A stretch of DNA of 64,000 nucleotides from Guadua angustifolia (taxonomy: Eukaryota > Streptophyta > Magnoliopsida > Poales > Poaceae): contig CM070515.1 in the NCBI GenBank assembly GCA_036346375.1, forward strand, positions 11,120,423 through 11,184,422, given 5' to 3'. Under the pieces are notes generated by a model that saw only the letters and a list, made by a program, of their open reading frames with translations, had not been told where the DNA came from and made no database searches. Both the position numbers and the translations under genes were made by a program. Shown one piece after another: positions 44,870 to 57,964 of this stretch; positions within the stretch are counted from its first letter, which is position 1, and each line of letters starts with the position of its first letter.

Positions 44870-47016
44870 CAATTTTCAGTTAGCCCTGTTGATCTAGCTA
44901 CGAGTCTTGCAATGCCTGAATCTTAACCACTGGTCACAGTAACTGAGACAGAGGACCGCACGGAGTTAAAGGGGTCGGTGCCTTCACCAACCTATCCAAA
45001 TGGCAAGAGAATCATCTAAACAAAACAAAAAAAAAAGTCAAGAGAACAATCCTAATGTTTGATTTGCTTTCTTTTGATCCTTCTGTACCACCAGATACTC
45101 CAAAGTCCAAACTTTTTTAAATAGAAACAGTAAGGCTCCAAAGTCCAAGCTAATAAACAATAATACGAACGGCTGAAAGAACAGAGCAACGAACTGGATT
45201 TATTGTTTTATTTTTTCATTTTTGGTGGAACCATGCCATAGTAGAATTATAGAAGACAGTAAGTCATGTAATCAGGCAACTAGGCAAGTACAGTTCTTGT
45301 AGAGCAGAATACGTTGATATTATGCCAGTCACAGTGTAAAAAAGAGTTACTACTGATTTTTTTTTTAAAAAAAGGACTTACTACTTGTAACATGTAGGAT
45401 CTAGGATTTGCCGTCCCGCAGCTTGCAAATACGCGGGCGGGCTACTTTGGCTGCACTGCACGCATCGGCGTCGATGGTGACGCTGACGAGTGACGACTGA
45501 AGAAAATGAAACAGTAGGTCCGACTTGTACGTCAAACACCGACGCATTTCAGTTGCTTCGTCTTTGTACAGTAATATCTCCGTTGCTGAGCATGTGTCAT
45601 TATATGATATTGCATACATACACCAGGACAAGCATAAATACTGCACAAGTCTCTTTATTAGATCACATATTGTCTATCAAATAGTATGCCTTACTCTATT
45701 TTATAGTAGTAAATAACATTGAAAATAGCTCAAAAAAAGACATATAAGAGACATATAAACAAGAAATAGTAAAAAGTCACATTGAAATTATAGAATGATA
45801 TATATTTAGAAACAAAATTTGAAAGATAGAATTACACATATTCAAAAATGGAGAGATTATTTTTTGAAAGAAGCTGCACGTGTGTGCCGTACAACTCGTT
45901 TATCGCTCAGGCGCTGTAAAACACAAACCATCTGCAAAATCAAGGCAACACACGCAGAAAATGAAAAACTGCTAGCAACAGGCCAGCGAGGGCACACGAA
46001 CCTCTGCCATCAGCGAAGAAGTTACAGTGGGGGGCGTGCTCGTCCGTGGTTGCGGCGGCGCCGTGTGGTATGTAGGCTGTAGCCGGTGGCCGGCCGTTGG
46101 GTGGCGCGTCGCCGGGGAGGGTGGGCCCACTCGCACCTCTACGGGTCAGAGGCCGTAGTTACAGTGTCCCTTTCCGATCACGTACTGCGATTCGCTCGAG
46201 GAAGCTGTCAAGCGAAGAATCCTGTGATGTGCCGACGTGGACGGCTTCCCAGTTCCCACCCTCCACGTGCGGCCGCTGTTGGTGGCATCCATCCTAGCTT
46301 TGAAAGAAGAAACAGAGTATTCTCTCGCCTAGTTTAGCACGGTTTCATTTTTAGCTTCTTTTTAAAAATTGGAATTTTCTTAATGGCTATTTTTTTTATA
46401 GTCGAAAGTCAAAAGACAGTAGCCTATTTGTATTAAAAAAACTGAAAGGTAATCTAAGATAGCTTTTATAGAGCTTTGGATAGGCTAGGGTTATAACTTT
46501 GCCACCAGGTTTCAACAAAATTCTCTCTCTTAATAAGTATAAAAATCTTAAACTTGACCTCTCTCATTTGTACTAGGATAGTTTTCGGGCGTGATACGCC
46601 GCGTGCGTTGTTTTTTCTACAGAAACAATTTCGTTTTTTTCGGTGGCGTTTTTTTAAATCGTCGAGAAAACGCGTGAAACAGTTGAAAGGATACAAACGC
46701 AATCACGTTTTTTCATCTATTTGGGGTCCTCTCACGAAGAATCTGCGATTACGCTAAATTGAAAGGCCATTTTCGTGAAAAATAGCTGGAATACGAAAGA
46801 TTCGTGATTTTTCTAAACCAGAAAGTCCTTTTCAATAAAACGCGTGAAGGATCTACACGTAATTACGTATTTTTTGAGAGACCTACACGCGAAAAAAAAA
46901 CGAGCCAAGCCGAGCCGGCCCGCACTTTCGCGGCTGACGTGCGGCGTGGCCCCCCAGGCAAGGAAGTCTTTAGAGTTTAGGGTATGTATAATTCCCTGAC
47001 CTGTGTCCTTTACATA
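44870..47016. other. intergenic, no gene recognised
   Basis: A GC-rich patch at 46000-46310 and AT-rich DNA with oligo-A and oligo-T runs. No supported gene on either strand. Confidence 0.35.
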
Positions 47017-47745
47017 TGTATACTATATATTAAAGTGGAAAGGATTGGAGGGCAATGGGAGGTGCCACCTCACCCCTCCTTGCGGAAAGGCTCTCTGGAA
47101 AATTAAAAATTGCGTTTAGGTCTTTTCGGCAGTTTTTTAATAAAATAGATCCGAAAAATATCAAAATTACATTTAGATCCTCTCGGTAGTTTTTAGCGGA
47201 ACGGACCAAAAAATTACTTTAGGTCTCTCTACAGTTAAAAACACAGATTCGTCGAAGGTTTATAGCAACCTATGGATTTGCCCACGGATCGTAACTGCGG
47301 TTTTCTAAAAAAACATAGATTCGTCGAAGGTTTATAGCAACTCATGGATTCGCCAACGGGTTGTAACCGCGGTTTTCTCAAAAAAATACAGATTCGTTAA
47401 AGGGTTATAACAACCCATAAATTCGCCGATGGGTCTTAACGATATCTTTTTTAAACAAATACGAAAACCGAAAATACGACCAAATTTCCCAAATTGCGCA
47501 AAAAAAACCAGCCACGGTTTTCGTCTAAGATTTATAGTAGCCCATAAATTTGCCGATAGGTCCTAACCGTAGTTTTCTAAAAAAAATACGGATTCATCGA
47601 AAGTTTATAACAGCTCATGGATTCGCCGGCGAGTCCTACCGACCCATTTTTTAAAAAAACGAAAACCGAAAACACGACCAAATTTCTCAAATTTTTCGCG
47701 TTACATCGTCGTGCGCGACGCGACGTAGCACGTTATTCTAACTAG
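47017..47745 (+). mobile_element. Helitron-like non-autonomous element
   Basis: It starts near tatactatatattaaag, the pattern of grass Helitron 5' ends, and ends CTAG followed by T. A short hairpin (stem CGTGC/GCACG) closes nine bases before CTAG. There is no target duplication and there are no terminal inverted repeats. The 5' TC appears changed to TG, so the exact start is uncertain. The interior is built of tandem repeats. Confidence 0.6.
47240..47650. repeat. about 70-bp diverged tandem repeats in Helitron-like element
   Basis: Five or six units of the form agattcgtcgaaggtttata, then gcaacycatggattcgcc, then a gggt..taaccgcggttttct block occur near 47245, 47315, 47387, 47525 and 47590. 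Confidence 0.7.
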
Positions 47746-47756
47746 TAGGCTATTAA

Positions 47757-47960
47757 GGGTCTGTTTGGTAAAGCTCCAGATCCTAGTTTTATCTGAGATC
47801 TAAAACTTGTAAGCTAAAATAAAGTGAATTAAGTTTATATTTTTGGTCTAAAATGTAAAAAAGATGATCTATCTGAATACTCTTAATGTACTCACAACTC
47901 CAACTCTACAAATTTGATAAAGTTAGAAATACAAAGCTCTAGCTTCTATCGAACACACCC
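47757..47960. mobile_element. Tourist-like MITE, TSD TAA
   Basis: The ends are GGGTCTGTTTGGTAAAGCTC and, inverted, GGGTGTGTTCGATAGAAGCT. TAA flanks at 47754-47756 and 47961-47963. 204 bp, typical PIF/Harbinger MITE. It sits 11 bp from the Helitron-like end. Confidence 0.8.
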
Positions 47961-48254
47961 TAAACCAAGTAGCACGTTAGTGAGAGGTTGGCCCGAGTTG
48001 AGCAATTCTGGGCCCACCTGTCGGCCGGGAGTGCCCACCTGTGACTTGGCTGCGCTGTGTTTTGGCAGCGCGCGCCCGTCGGGGCAACGAGAGGATGACA
48101 TCGGACGGTACGGATGGCCCCACGCGCTCTCTGGCTTTCTCACCTCCTTCCTTCCACGTGACGATCGTTCGCGTGAAAAGATGCGCGACTTTCTACTGCT
48201 CTTCGGCTTGACAAGTAAAGTACACCGTGCATGTTTATCTGAAGGCTTCATAGG

Positions 48255-48395
48255 TGGCGGTAACAGCAGTGAAGGGCACTTTTTTTTTTATGCAGTGAAA
48301 GTGGTTTTTAATGCAGTGAAAGTGGTGAAAGGCAATTTCTTTTTTTAAAAGCAGTGAAAGGCAATTTCTGTTTTAAAGCAGTGAAAAGCAATTTT
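48255..48395. repeat. short tandem repeat, gcagtgaaagg units
   Basis: About four to five units of gcagtgaaaggcaatttctt with oligo-T spacers of varying length. It lies in a region with no supported gene. Confidence 0.65.
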
Positions 48396-48591
48396 ACATT
48401 TATAATAGACTTGATAACTTGTTACGGTCGACGCACAACGTATACCATACTTGCACAATACATATGTGTTTCTCATCTTTTTTTTTAATAAAGGATTGAA
48501 ATCCGGTCTCTGAATTCTTGCATAGAAGCTTCTACAAATATCACATCCACATAGCATTATTGAATAATAGAGACAAAGAGAGTGTAAAATT

Positions 48592-49105
48592 AAAAGCAAA
48601 TTCTATAATTGTTGCTCCATCCATTCTTGGAAAAAATGTCCAACGCCACAACCTCCAATGCATTGCAAACCAGTCGAATGGTTTCCCTGTTGTTCTCAGA
48701 CTGCAATAGAGCCCAAAACCGCATCCAGCATGTTCCCTTGAACGTAGCCTTTATTACTACCATCCTGGATCGCAGAGCACTCCCCATTTTCATTGATTGC
48801 TTAGCGATAATATCATCAGGAACCTTATCCACAGTAGCGGTCAGGAAGCCCCGGGGTTTCCAACACTCTGGCGCCACCAAAGAAGAACACCGCGACTATT
48901 TGAATCGGTCGGCCCCCAAAATCTTGAACGCGAGCACGGACTCCATACCGCCCACGACCACGCCCTTGAAATCTTGGGGAACGAAGACCTCCAAGGTGAT
49001 GAAGTTGACCACCATAGTCTGTGACCATGAAATCGATCGCCACCTTGTTGATAGTAGGCCCACCAAATTTAACCGCCCAAAGACCATTCAAATTGAATGA
49101 ATGAC
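48592..49105 (-). pseudogene. unidentified reading-frame remnant
   Basis: On the minus strand one frame reads from about 49087 (MVFGRLNLVG) to a TAG near 48896. It continues in the same phase to 48592, giving VAPECWKPRGFLTATVDKV and MRFWALLQSENNRETIRLV. Composition looks protein-like (balanced hydrophobics, few Ser runs), but no family was recognised. It may be debris of a host gene or a transposon protein. Low confidence. Confidence 0.3.
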
Positions 49106-49679
49106 AAAGAACATTCCGGACCGACGAAACAACAGGAACCGAGCGAAGAACACGCTGACTTGATCCATCCATCAAACTTCGAATAAATTCTTAAAGCATC
49201 GTTGCCCAATATGCAGCACATCCGGTTGCACTTCGCCGAGATTGGACTCAGAAACAAAGGCAACATTGCTACAAGAGGACTGAAATTTGCCTCTGACAAT
49301 AAAGGCCGAAAATCTCCCTCCAAATTTGAAGAAGAAAGAAGAAAATCTCACCTACGCTAAGAAACACATTCCCATTAAACACGCACGTGTGCATGTACCC
49401 TGGTGAGAGCACGCCGCAGTTCTCTGTTACAGTTCTTGAGTTTGTTCACCGAACATTGCTGCGAAATGTTTTGTTTGCTTCAGTCCAGTCCGTGCCTAAC
49501 ATATTGCCCGTGTGTTGGGGCCTGGGGGGCAAAGCTAGCAAGGAGAGGCTGGCGGATCCTCTTTGATTTCTTGCATGATGCATGTTCTGTATCTTTGATG
49601 AGCAAGCCGTTGATAGCTAGTGCGGGCGGCTGTATTAGCAATGTCTGGAAGATGCCACGTGTATGAGCTAGTGTGGAGT
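49106..49679. other. intergenic, no gene recognised
   Basis: No supported feature apart from the left TGTGGAGT target duplication of the following element. Confidence 0.3.
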
Positions 49680-50312
49680 AGGAATAGCAATCGGATGCGA
49701 CGGGTAAGAGTAGTACTCACTTATACCTATACCCGTGAATCAAAATCTCTCACGGATATACCCGCGAAGGGTCGCGGGTGAAAAATCTCGTCCATACCCG
49801 TCGCCCGCGAGTACCCGATACCCGCGGGTATACCCGTTTACCCGTCACCATCAACAATATTTCCAACCAAATGATACTAGGAACTAATGAGTAATGGTAC
49901 TAATATAATCCTTTTGATGAAGTTATAGGTATTAGCTACATTTTATGGATTAAAGAATGATTATCAATGATTCAAATTTTCAGATGTACATAAGAATAAG
50001 AATTAAAATAATATATGCAGACAAATAATACACAAATAGTCAAGTTCAACTATTACTGAAATAATGTACTACAAATTAGGGATCAGGGGGCCAACTAGAC
50101 ACCTGTTCTAGCCTGTATGTCAATAGAAGGTGGCGGGTAAGCGGGTGGAACGGGTACAGGTGAAGCTCCCCCATACACATACCCGTTTGTCCGTTAGGTA
50201 GAGTTTGGCTCCAATAAATATATCCGTAGGTAATAAAAGAAGAACATATCTATCTTTATTAAGATTTTTATCCACGGACACATAAATAATCGGGTAAGAT
50301 TGTTATCTCTAA
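49680..50312. mobile_element. hAT-type non-autonomous element, 8-bp TSD
   Basis: TGTGGAGT occurs at 49672-49679 and 50313-50320. The ends AGGAATAGCAATC and, inverted, TTAGAGATAACAATC are imperfect inverted repeats. Subterminal DNA is dense in cgggta/tacccg words in both orientations, as in grass hAT elements that carry many transposase-binding sites. 633 bp, no transposase. Confidence 0.8.
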
Positions 50313-50320
50313 TGTGGAGT

Positions 50321-51487
50321 GCTTTTATGCATGTGTGCCGACGAATGGTGAAGCGGCAGAACAATCCGCAATGCTGCCGATTTCAGGACCATATATGTAA
50401 ATCCCCAACTCTCTTTAGGCTTTGTCGCCCGGTGCACCTTTATCATTGGCAAAACGCAAGGGTTGCTATGCTTACTCTCCTCTCAGTGCTAGTAAGTTTC
50501 GGTTGCTGCCATCAGGTTCAAAAAATCGATGAAAATAGCTTGAAAATCATGATTTTTAACCGTATCTAACTAGCTCAGTCCAATTCAAATTTAAGTTAAA
50601 AAAATTGAGAAATTTAGAAAAATTTATCTAAAAGTTATCTAAAATAGTATTAATAGTTTTTTGAATTCTGCCATGAAATTTTCTTGAAAACCCGAATTTG
50701 TGTGACTTTTTTTAGCAAAACCAAATAGCAATTCCTGATTTAATTGAGCTGTCAAATTGTGTTATAAGTTTTTGAAACTTTTTGTGTGAGGTTATAAGGC
50801 AATGCTAATGATGCTGTAAAATGTTCAGGTGATGATCAGACTTATGAATTTTTTTAAAATTCTGACAGTGCTAATGTCTTTATATATGCTATTCTGTTTT
50901 TGATTTTCTAGGGGGCAATAAATAAAGTCTAATATTTCTAAAAATTTTACTACATAATTCTTGGGCATATTTTGTGATACCATTAAAATTTCAGAGCATA
51001 TCAAGTTTGTAAATTTTTATAAAAATCTGACAGTGTCTTCGTTACTTTTTATTAATTATTTTTTATTTTTCCAGAAGCATTAAATGAATTTAAAAATTGT
51101 TAATATTTCTCTGAGGTGTTTTATAGATTAATTGAGATTTATTTAGATTTTCTTCATTTTTCCCAATTTTCCTTGAGTGTGCCAATTTTCAATGTAAATC
51201 GGTCGAAAATCAAACAAAACCGCTAAAAATCGAAATAAAAACCGGTCCTTAAGTGTGTTGTTCTAGGTCAAAAATCAATCGAAAATAGGTCAAAATGGTT
51301 GATTTCATTTTTTTCACCGTTTTTTGACCGCCGAATTAAAAAAAAATAGACTTTACAATTCGTTTGATTTCTATCGATTTTTGTTGAAAATTGGTACCCA
51401 TCTGGTTGCTATTTTCTAGTCCGATTCGGTATTGTAAACCGTGGCTGCCGTACAATTCACAAGCCAAGCCACTATATATATATATAT

Positions 51488-51531
<44 letters not shown>

Positions 51532-51935
51532 CAATGTACACCCTGCATTATACTCCTAGCTCGGAACAAACCAAACTGAGGGTCTGAGGCCTACGGGAAT
51601 TACTTCCGTCATAGCAGGAACAGTATAAAATTGTACAACGAAGCGTTCCAAGACATGCATGATTGACGAATGAGTACATTGAGTAGTGCTCACTTGCCGA
51701 CTCTCTCAGAAACCGACACTTGTGGGCTGTCATATTTCCGGCAGTACGTACAGTCCACGGTAGAACGAACATCTTCCCTAGCTTTACAATAGTGTGTATA
51801 CGAAGCATACCACTCCTGAGTCCGGTCCTGGCAAAAAGGAAAGCTGATCAGACGAGATCTGAAATGAAGAAACGGGCAGCAGTAGGTAGGAGAATAGGGT
51901 GAAGTAGCCCGAAACAACACGCGGCTTGGCTTTGC
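50321..51935. other. intergenic, no gene recognised
   Basis: AT-rich, with repeated words such as aaaattctgacagtg (near 50855 and 51015). It may be old transposon DNA; nothing definite. A (TA)n run lies at 51472-51529. Confidence 0.35.
51472..51529. repeat. (TA)n microsatellite
   Basis: Nearly pure TA dinucleotide run with one ttct interruption near 51489-51492. Short Tyr-Ile frames read here come from the repeat and are not genes. Confidence 0.95.
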
Positions 51936-52249
51936 TTGGAGGCGAATGCCGGCAACGCGGAGGAGACCGAACCGTCCCGAGCAAGCAGCCCTGCAGCCAA
52001 CCACCAGCCAAACCACCCCACTCACCAACCCGGACGGACGAATCGATCAAGTGCAGCTGACCCGAGAGGATGGTGCACTGCACCCCTCGACGCGCCACCT
52101 CAACCGTTCACGGCTTCACCGTCTCCTCTCGTCCTTGCCATTTGCCTCCCCAACCTTACGTTAATCTGTCAGAACTCTTAAGCTTAAGGTTAAAACTTCA
52201 CCGTAATCCCTCGCCTTTTCCTCTCGATCCAGAAGAATCACCGGTGATC

Positions 52250-52290
52250 ATGGCGTTGGGGTCCAGGCCATTGGAGTTCTTATGTTCCTT
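52250..52290 (+). pseudogene. possible host first exon, part 1, split by LINE
   Basis: An ATG at 52250 after a CT-rich, leader-like stretch opens a frame (MALGSRPLEFLCS) that runs into the 15-bp target duplication of the LINE. Joined across the insertion to 63896 it reads on as LPLYNFYSPQ and meets a possible donor (cagg|gtagtt) at 63924. No family recognised. Its being a real exon is an inference from composition. Confidence 0.35.
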
Positions 52291-52405
52291 TTTTTTTTTG
52301 ACGAGAAACAACAGAGGAAGTCCCTGCTGGAAATATATTAACAAGAACAAAACAACAAGAAACAAAGAGCGAGCAAGGCCGGTGAGGAACCAGCCAAACA
52401 GAAAA

Positions 52406-55400
52406 TTAAGGAGAAGAAGAGGAAGAAGAAGAGAAACGATACCCCCAAGCGACTAAACCAGATCTAAGGGAAACATTAAGCCTAAAAGATTGCAAGAGGA
52501 GTTCCCCAAGGAACCACTCCTTCCAGATTAAACAGCTAACAGGCAAAGCATTGAAGATCTTATCATTGCGTTGCTTTCAAATGCCCCAGGACGCAATCAT
52601 GAAGGCATCCATGAAGAACGGGTCCCCATCGGACAGGCAAGCCTGACAGATCCTTTGGAAAATATCGGCGTTAATGTCCCAGGAAATCCCCAGGGCACTC
52701 CAACAAGAAACACTGAAGGGGCAAGTGAAGAAGAGATGGTCCCTAGTCTCCTCAACGTGACACAAGCAAAGCACACAATTGTAGCAATTATCCTGGATGG
52801 TGCAATTCTTACGCCTGAGCAGATTCCTGGTGTTTAGACGATCAGAGCAAAGAAGCCAGGTGAAGATTTTGATCTTGATGGAGCACTTAGCTTTCCAAAT
52901 CCATAAAATGGGATTAGGCACCACCAAGTGATTGAAAGTCAAATTGTAAAACTTGATGGGGAAATAGACCCTGGAATCCCAAATATAAATCCATTGATTG
53001 TCACAATCCTGAATGTGGACAAGCTCACTTAAGATGGCGTGCAGCTCCTGGAGCTCCGAAAACGCTTGCTCCGAAAGAGGTAAATGAAAATGCACAGAGA
53101 TACCCAGATGCTGAATGAAAGCGGCAACGATACAATTATCCTTTTTGATGAAAGAAGCAAGGTGATGGTAGGCGGATCTGATATGGACATTATGCCAGAT
53201 GTCATCCCAAAAGAGCGCAGTGTCACCTCTGCCGATAAGACAATGAGCAATCCCCCTGAATTGATCAAGAAAGAGCAGAACATCTTTCCACCAGAATGAA
53301 CCCTTCCTGACCGAGGCTTGAGGAATATTCCTTTGATAATACGAAGACCACACCAAATCGACCCAGGGGATATCTCTTTTGTTGTAGAACTTGTGCAAGA
53401 ACTTGATCAGGAGAGAAATATTGTGGAGTCTTAAGTTGATCACACCGAGACCACCTTTGCATTTTGGCATACATACCTTGCTCCATTTAGCGAGGGATTT
53501 ACTTCTGCCATTGATGTCATTCCTACCCCAAAGGCAGACCTTTCTTGCCCTATCGATTCTGTTGATGACAGCCGCCGGGAGCTTTAAGGTGTACATAGTA
53601 AAAATAGGCATGGAAGAGAGGACCGAGTTAACCAGTTGCAATCTGCCACCATAAGAGAGGAGAGGGGCAAAAGAAGTAATTCTCCTATTGATCCTATTGA
53701 TCATGTTTTCGAAGTCCTTGATCTGCGGCCTGGAAGAACCCATTGGTAACCCCAAGTAAGTGAAGGGGAAATTTTCAATTTTGCAACCGAAAAGGCCCGC
53801 CAGAAGCTCAATGTCATTGCCCAACATGTTAATAGGAATCATCCCTGATTTGTTGAAATTAATCTTGAGGCCAGTATCATTGGCAAATGATTGAAGAAGG
53901 CATTTAAGTTTGAAGACCTCAAACTGGCATCCTTTGACGAAAATAATGGTATCATCGGCATATTGAATCACCGGGAATTTCGAATTGGTGCCCAAGTTCA
54001 AGGGAAGAGAAAGAACCCCCATATGCATGGCCCTGTTAAGAACATGCTATAGTAGGTCTGCGGCAATAGCAAAAAGCAGGGGAGAGATAGGATCCCCCTG
54101 CCTAACTCCTCTCTTGCAGACAAAAGAAGAACCCGGAACTCCATTCAGTAAGACCGAAGTAGACGCAGAGGAGAGGATTTCCCTAATCCAATTGAGCCAT
54201 TTAACCGGGAAACCCAAGGCTTGAAAAATAGCTATAATGGCGGAGTGTTCAATGGTGTCAAAAGCCTTCGCAAAATCAAGCTTGAGGAGAATGATCTTCT
54301 GCTTGGAGCAATGGCAGAGGTGAATATATTCGTAGGTCCAAGCCAGACAATCCTGGATTGATCTACCTTTGATGAAGCCATATTGGTTTTTATGAACCAG
54401 AGAGGTAATCACCGAGTTTAATCTGTTGGCCATAACTTTTGTAATCAGCTTGACACTTAAATTGAGTAGAGAAATCGGTCTGTAGTCATTAGGGGATTCC
54501 GGGTTGTTGATTTTCGGGATAAGAACAATATAGGACTGATTAATATAAGATAGGGAAGCATTCCCGTCATGAAAATCGGCACAAAGCTTGTAAAAGTCCT
54601 CTTTAATAATATGCCAGGTTTTTTTGAAGAACTTACCATTGAAACCATCCGGCCAGGGGCCACTGTCAGAATGAAACTGATTAACAACATCATCAATCTC
54701 CTGTGCAGAGAAAGGAGAATCAATGAACTGGAGGCCATCGGCGGGAGTAATAAGCTCGGCAAGGTCAAAGGTCATGCTAGGATTATCAGAAAGACCCATT
54801 CTGGCGAAAAAAGACCTGTAAAGCAAATCAGCTTTGGCCTGATGATCATAGACAATGGCACCATTATCTGAGGTGAGCGAAGAGATTAAATTTTGTCTAA
54901 ATCTTTCCGTAGCTTTGGCATGGTAGAACTTCGTATTGGCATCTCCAAGCTGGACCCACCTAATGGAACAGCGGTTCTTCCAGTAAATATTTTGAATGTC
55001 CAGAAGCTTCAAAAGGTGCCTTTTAAGGATGATTCTAAAGTTTCTCTCTTGGGTGAAGAGAGATCTGAAATCTTCAATTCTGTCAAGAATTCCAATAGTC
55101 TCGGAGCATTGAGAAATCTGGCTTTTGATCATAGACCAGGAATTCTTCCATTTGTGAAATTCAATCTGCAGGTTATGAAGTTTATACTTGATATTATGAA
55201 CCGCACTATTGTTACCAGAAGGGTATTGGTGGTGCCAGGAATTTTCCACCACGTGCAAGAAATCGGAATGCTGTAACCAGAAATTTTCAATTCTGAAAAC
55301 CGCTGCCCTCGGGATCTGAGTTTGAATTTGGGCCATGCAAGGAATGTAATCAGACACAGTGCGAGATAGCGGTAGCCACAGGGTTCCCGGGAAGGACTGA

Positions 55401-56039
55401 GTCCAATGAACTGAGGTAAAGCACCAGTCTAGCTGTTCAAGCAGCGGATCAGCCTGCCTATTACTCCAGGTAAACTTTTTTACCTTTGAGCGGAATCTCC
55501 ACAAGGCCAAGGGAATTGATAATATCGTCAAAACGACGGGCCTCGTAAAACCTACCACCCGGCTTATTTCTATCAGAGGAAAATCTGTACAGATTGAAAT
55601 CACCCAACAGAATGAGATCCTCGTCAATCTGAATATCCAGATTAGATAACCAGGCCAGAAAGTCCGCTTTCCCAGACCCAGCACAGGGGCCATAAACAGC
55701 AGTTAAGTTCCAAGCTTTAGCATCGAAATTAGACGAGAAAGAGACCGAAAGGGCAAACGGAGAGGAAAAGACAAGGTGACCAGAATGAATGGAGCCCATC
55801 CAGGCAATAAGAATCCCTCCCGAGGCACCAGAAGCAGGAGAGAACACAAACTGGTTGAATCTTTTCGGAGCAAAACTCTTGAGGATGGAGTGATTAAACA
55901 CAGCACGCTTAGTTTCTTGGATGACAAAAATAGAGCACCCAGAGTCGACAATCTTTGAACAGAGAGCTTTGCACTTGAAGGGGTCGTTTAATCCCCTGAC
56001 ATTCCAGTTGAGAATTTTTCAATTACGGCCAGTTGCCAT
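52406..56039 (-). pseudogene. LINE ORF2: endonuclease and reverse transcriptase
   Basis: Starts at ATG 56039, with a TGA seven codons in. The endonuclease domain follows: ILNWNVRGLNDPFK, IFVIQETK, NLTAVYGP and LLGDFNLYR. One frameshift near 55470 joins it to the reverse transcriptase: WPDGFNGKFFKKTWHIIKED, NDYRPISLLNLSVKLITKV, LLKLDFAKAFDTIEH, GVRQGDPISPLLFA and the catalytic YADD (about 53955). A TAG interrupts at 54046-54044. The C-terminus carries the zf-RVT domain (ILWIWKAKCSIKIKIFTWLL, CVLCLCHVEETRDHLFFTC). A TGA at 52576-52574 stands where relatives have Trp, and the frame then runs to TAA at 52406. Catalytic residues remain; only stops and one frameshift disable it. Confidence 0.92.
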
Positions 56040-56477
56040 GAGAGACCCGGGAAGAGAGGAAAAGGAAAATGCGGGCGAAGGTGACAACCCACGCCCAAGA
56101 AAAGCAACAGCCCCTCACAGCGCAAAAAGGCGGGAAAGAGGTCAGGCAAGTCGGATTGAAGGAGAGTGACCCGGGGAAAAACCAATCGCCCGGGAGAGCA
56201 AGGCTGAAACAGCCCATGGCCACCAAGGCCCAACTCACCAGATCGCCAAAGAAAGGCCCAATGAGAGGAAAACCCACAGGGAGGAACCTCAAAGCATACT
56301 GAGACCAATCATGAAAGCAGGATGAAATTGTAGTCGACATAATATAAGCAGCAGAATCCAAATTCATAGATAAACCATACAAGACAGCACAACCGTTGTG
56401 AATATCCATGGTACAAAAATTCCAGCCAAAAGGAAGATTAGACCTATCCCTACCACCGGTCAGCCTGTCATGGATCT

Positions 56478-57960
56478 TCATTGTTGGATGTCAGCATTGA
56501 GGAGAACGCTTGTGGCCACCTCGTCAGGAGGAAGCCCACACCTTTGCACAACTATGAACTGGATGGCCTTCACAGAGATCATAGGAGTAGATGATTTTAG
56601 AGAGTCAATATCTTTAATGGTAGGGAATTGCTGAAATGCGTGTGCACTAGAGCTGGAGCACTGAATGGAGTGAGAGTTGACATACTTATTGCTGTTAGAA
56701 CGGAGACCCCGAGCACGAGGCTTACTATTCTGTTTGAGCGACGCTGAAACACTTGGCTGTCTTAGGCCTTTGTACTTCTCCTTGAGTCTTTTGCTTCTCC
56801 GAACACCAGAAGACAAGAGCTGATCAGCTAGAACATCAAGCCAATTTGACTCAAGCAAGCCAGTAGAGCACGGACTGTTGAGAGGCGCAGAAGCTTTCCT
56901 CTTCCTTTGGTACACCAAAGAAATTCTGCTATGGCAGTCAGGCAGGACCACCTTATCAACCTGTTGGACCAACATAGCCTGATGACTGGAAGAAGGGTTT
57001 TGATGCAAGCCTTGACCAAAAGCAATCCTTTTGTGGGGGTTTGAGGCCGCGCTGATGTAGTAGTCAATGTTGAAATTGAAACCTCTGAAGAACGGCAAGG
57101 AGATTTTAAAGAGCTTCCCTAAGCTGAAACTGGAGAGGATGCGATGCAAGGTGGATCCAGAAGGAATCGTCACTTTGTAGGAAGAATCCTTCATAGCTAC
57201 CGGTCGAACAACCTCACCAGGCATCCAGAATCTGAGGTCCTACGAAGACAACCTCAGAAGTGGAGGATAAAACGAGAGGGAGCGAGGCAACTTCAGAAAG
57301 AGAAGCTGCAGACAGAGAACTTTGATTATCATGCTCTGAGGACTGAGATTCCATTTCAACTAACTCGTCATCAGAGAAATCCAGACCAATGAGTTCCTCT
57401 TGTTGTTGCTGACCAATAAGGTTCTGAGGGCCAGGGAGACCATTGATTTCTTGGTTCCAGTTTTGAAGACCCTGGGCTTGGTTGAGATCGTTTTGGAAAA
57501 CCGCATCCCAGACAGGATCACCTTGAAGAGGAGTAGGCTGTAAAGGGAGTTGGGCTATATCAGCTGGGGCCTGATGAAAACCCTGAGGGTTTAAGAGCTG
57601 ATCTTGAACTTTTGGGGCGTCTGGCTCATCGTCAGGCAGCATATTGGCATCAGTGAATTCATGAAACAGGATGACAATCGGCACCGTCCAAGATGAAGCC
57701 GCACCTTGAGGGCCTGACCCAACTCTGACAATCAGCCTTCTGGGAACCGCTGCAGGAGAATCAAATAAGCACTGGACCAAAACATGGGAAAGAGTTCTGT
57801 CATGAAGGCGCCAACTGACAAGGCGACCAAAGGCAGCACAGGCCTACTCCAGGTAAACCGGGGACCTTAGGTCAAGAGGAAAACCCATCAACATGAACCA
57901 ACCGAGCCTAGGGTAGGGAGCATTCCGGGCATTTGAAGCTCTGTCGTGCTGCTCAAAATG
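56478..57960 (-). pseudogene. LINE ORF1, C-terminal part
   Basis: Downstream of the nested LTR element the frame resumes HFEQHDRASNARN, YPRLGWFMLMGFPLDLRSP and then SWTVPIVILFH. An acidic, Gln-rich linker follows. After a frame change near 57215 come RRSKRLKEKYKGLRQ and FIVVQRCGLPPDEVATSVLL, the C-terminal block common in grass ORF1-like proteins. A TAG near 57844 interrupts it. It is presumed to bind element RNA. Confidence 0.8.
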
Positions 57961-57964
57961 AACC

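Noticed and set aside
51336..51579. Tyr-Ile repeat proteins on both strands
   Set aside because: Translations of the (TA)n microsatellite.
52571..55276. Several plus-strand frames of 80-130 codons across the LINE
   Set aside because: Antisense shadows of ORF2; no family motifs.
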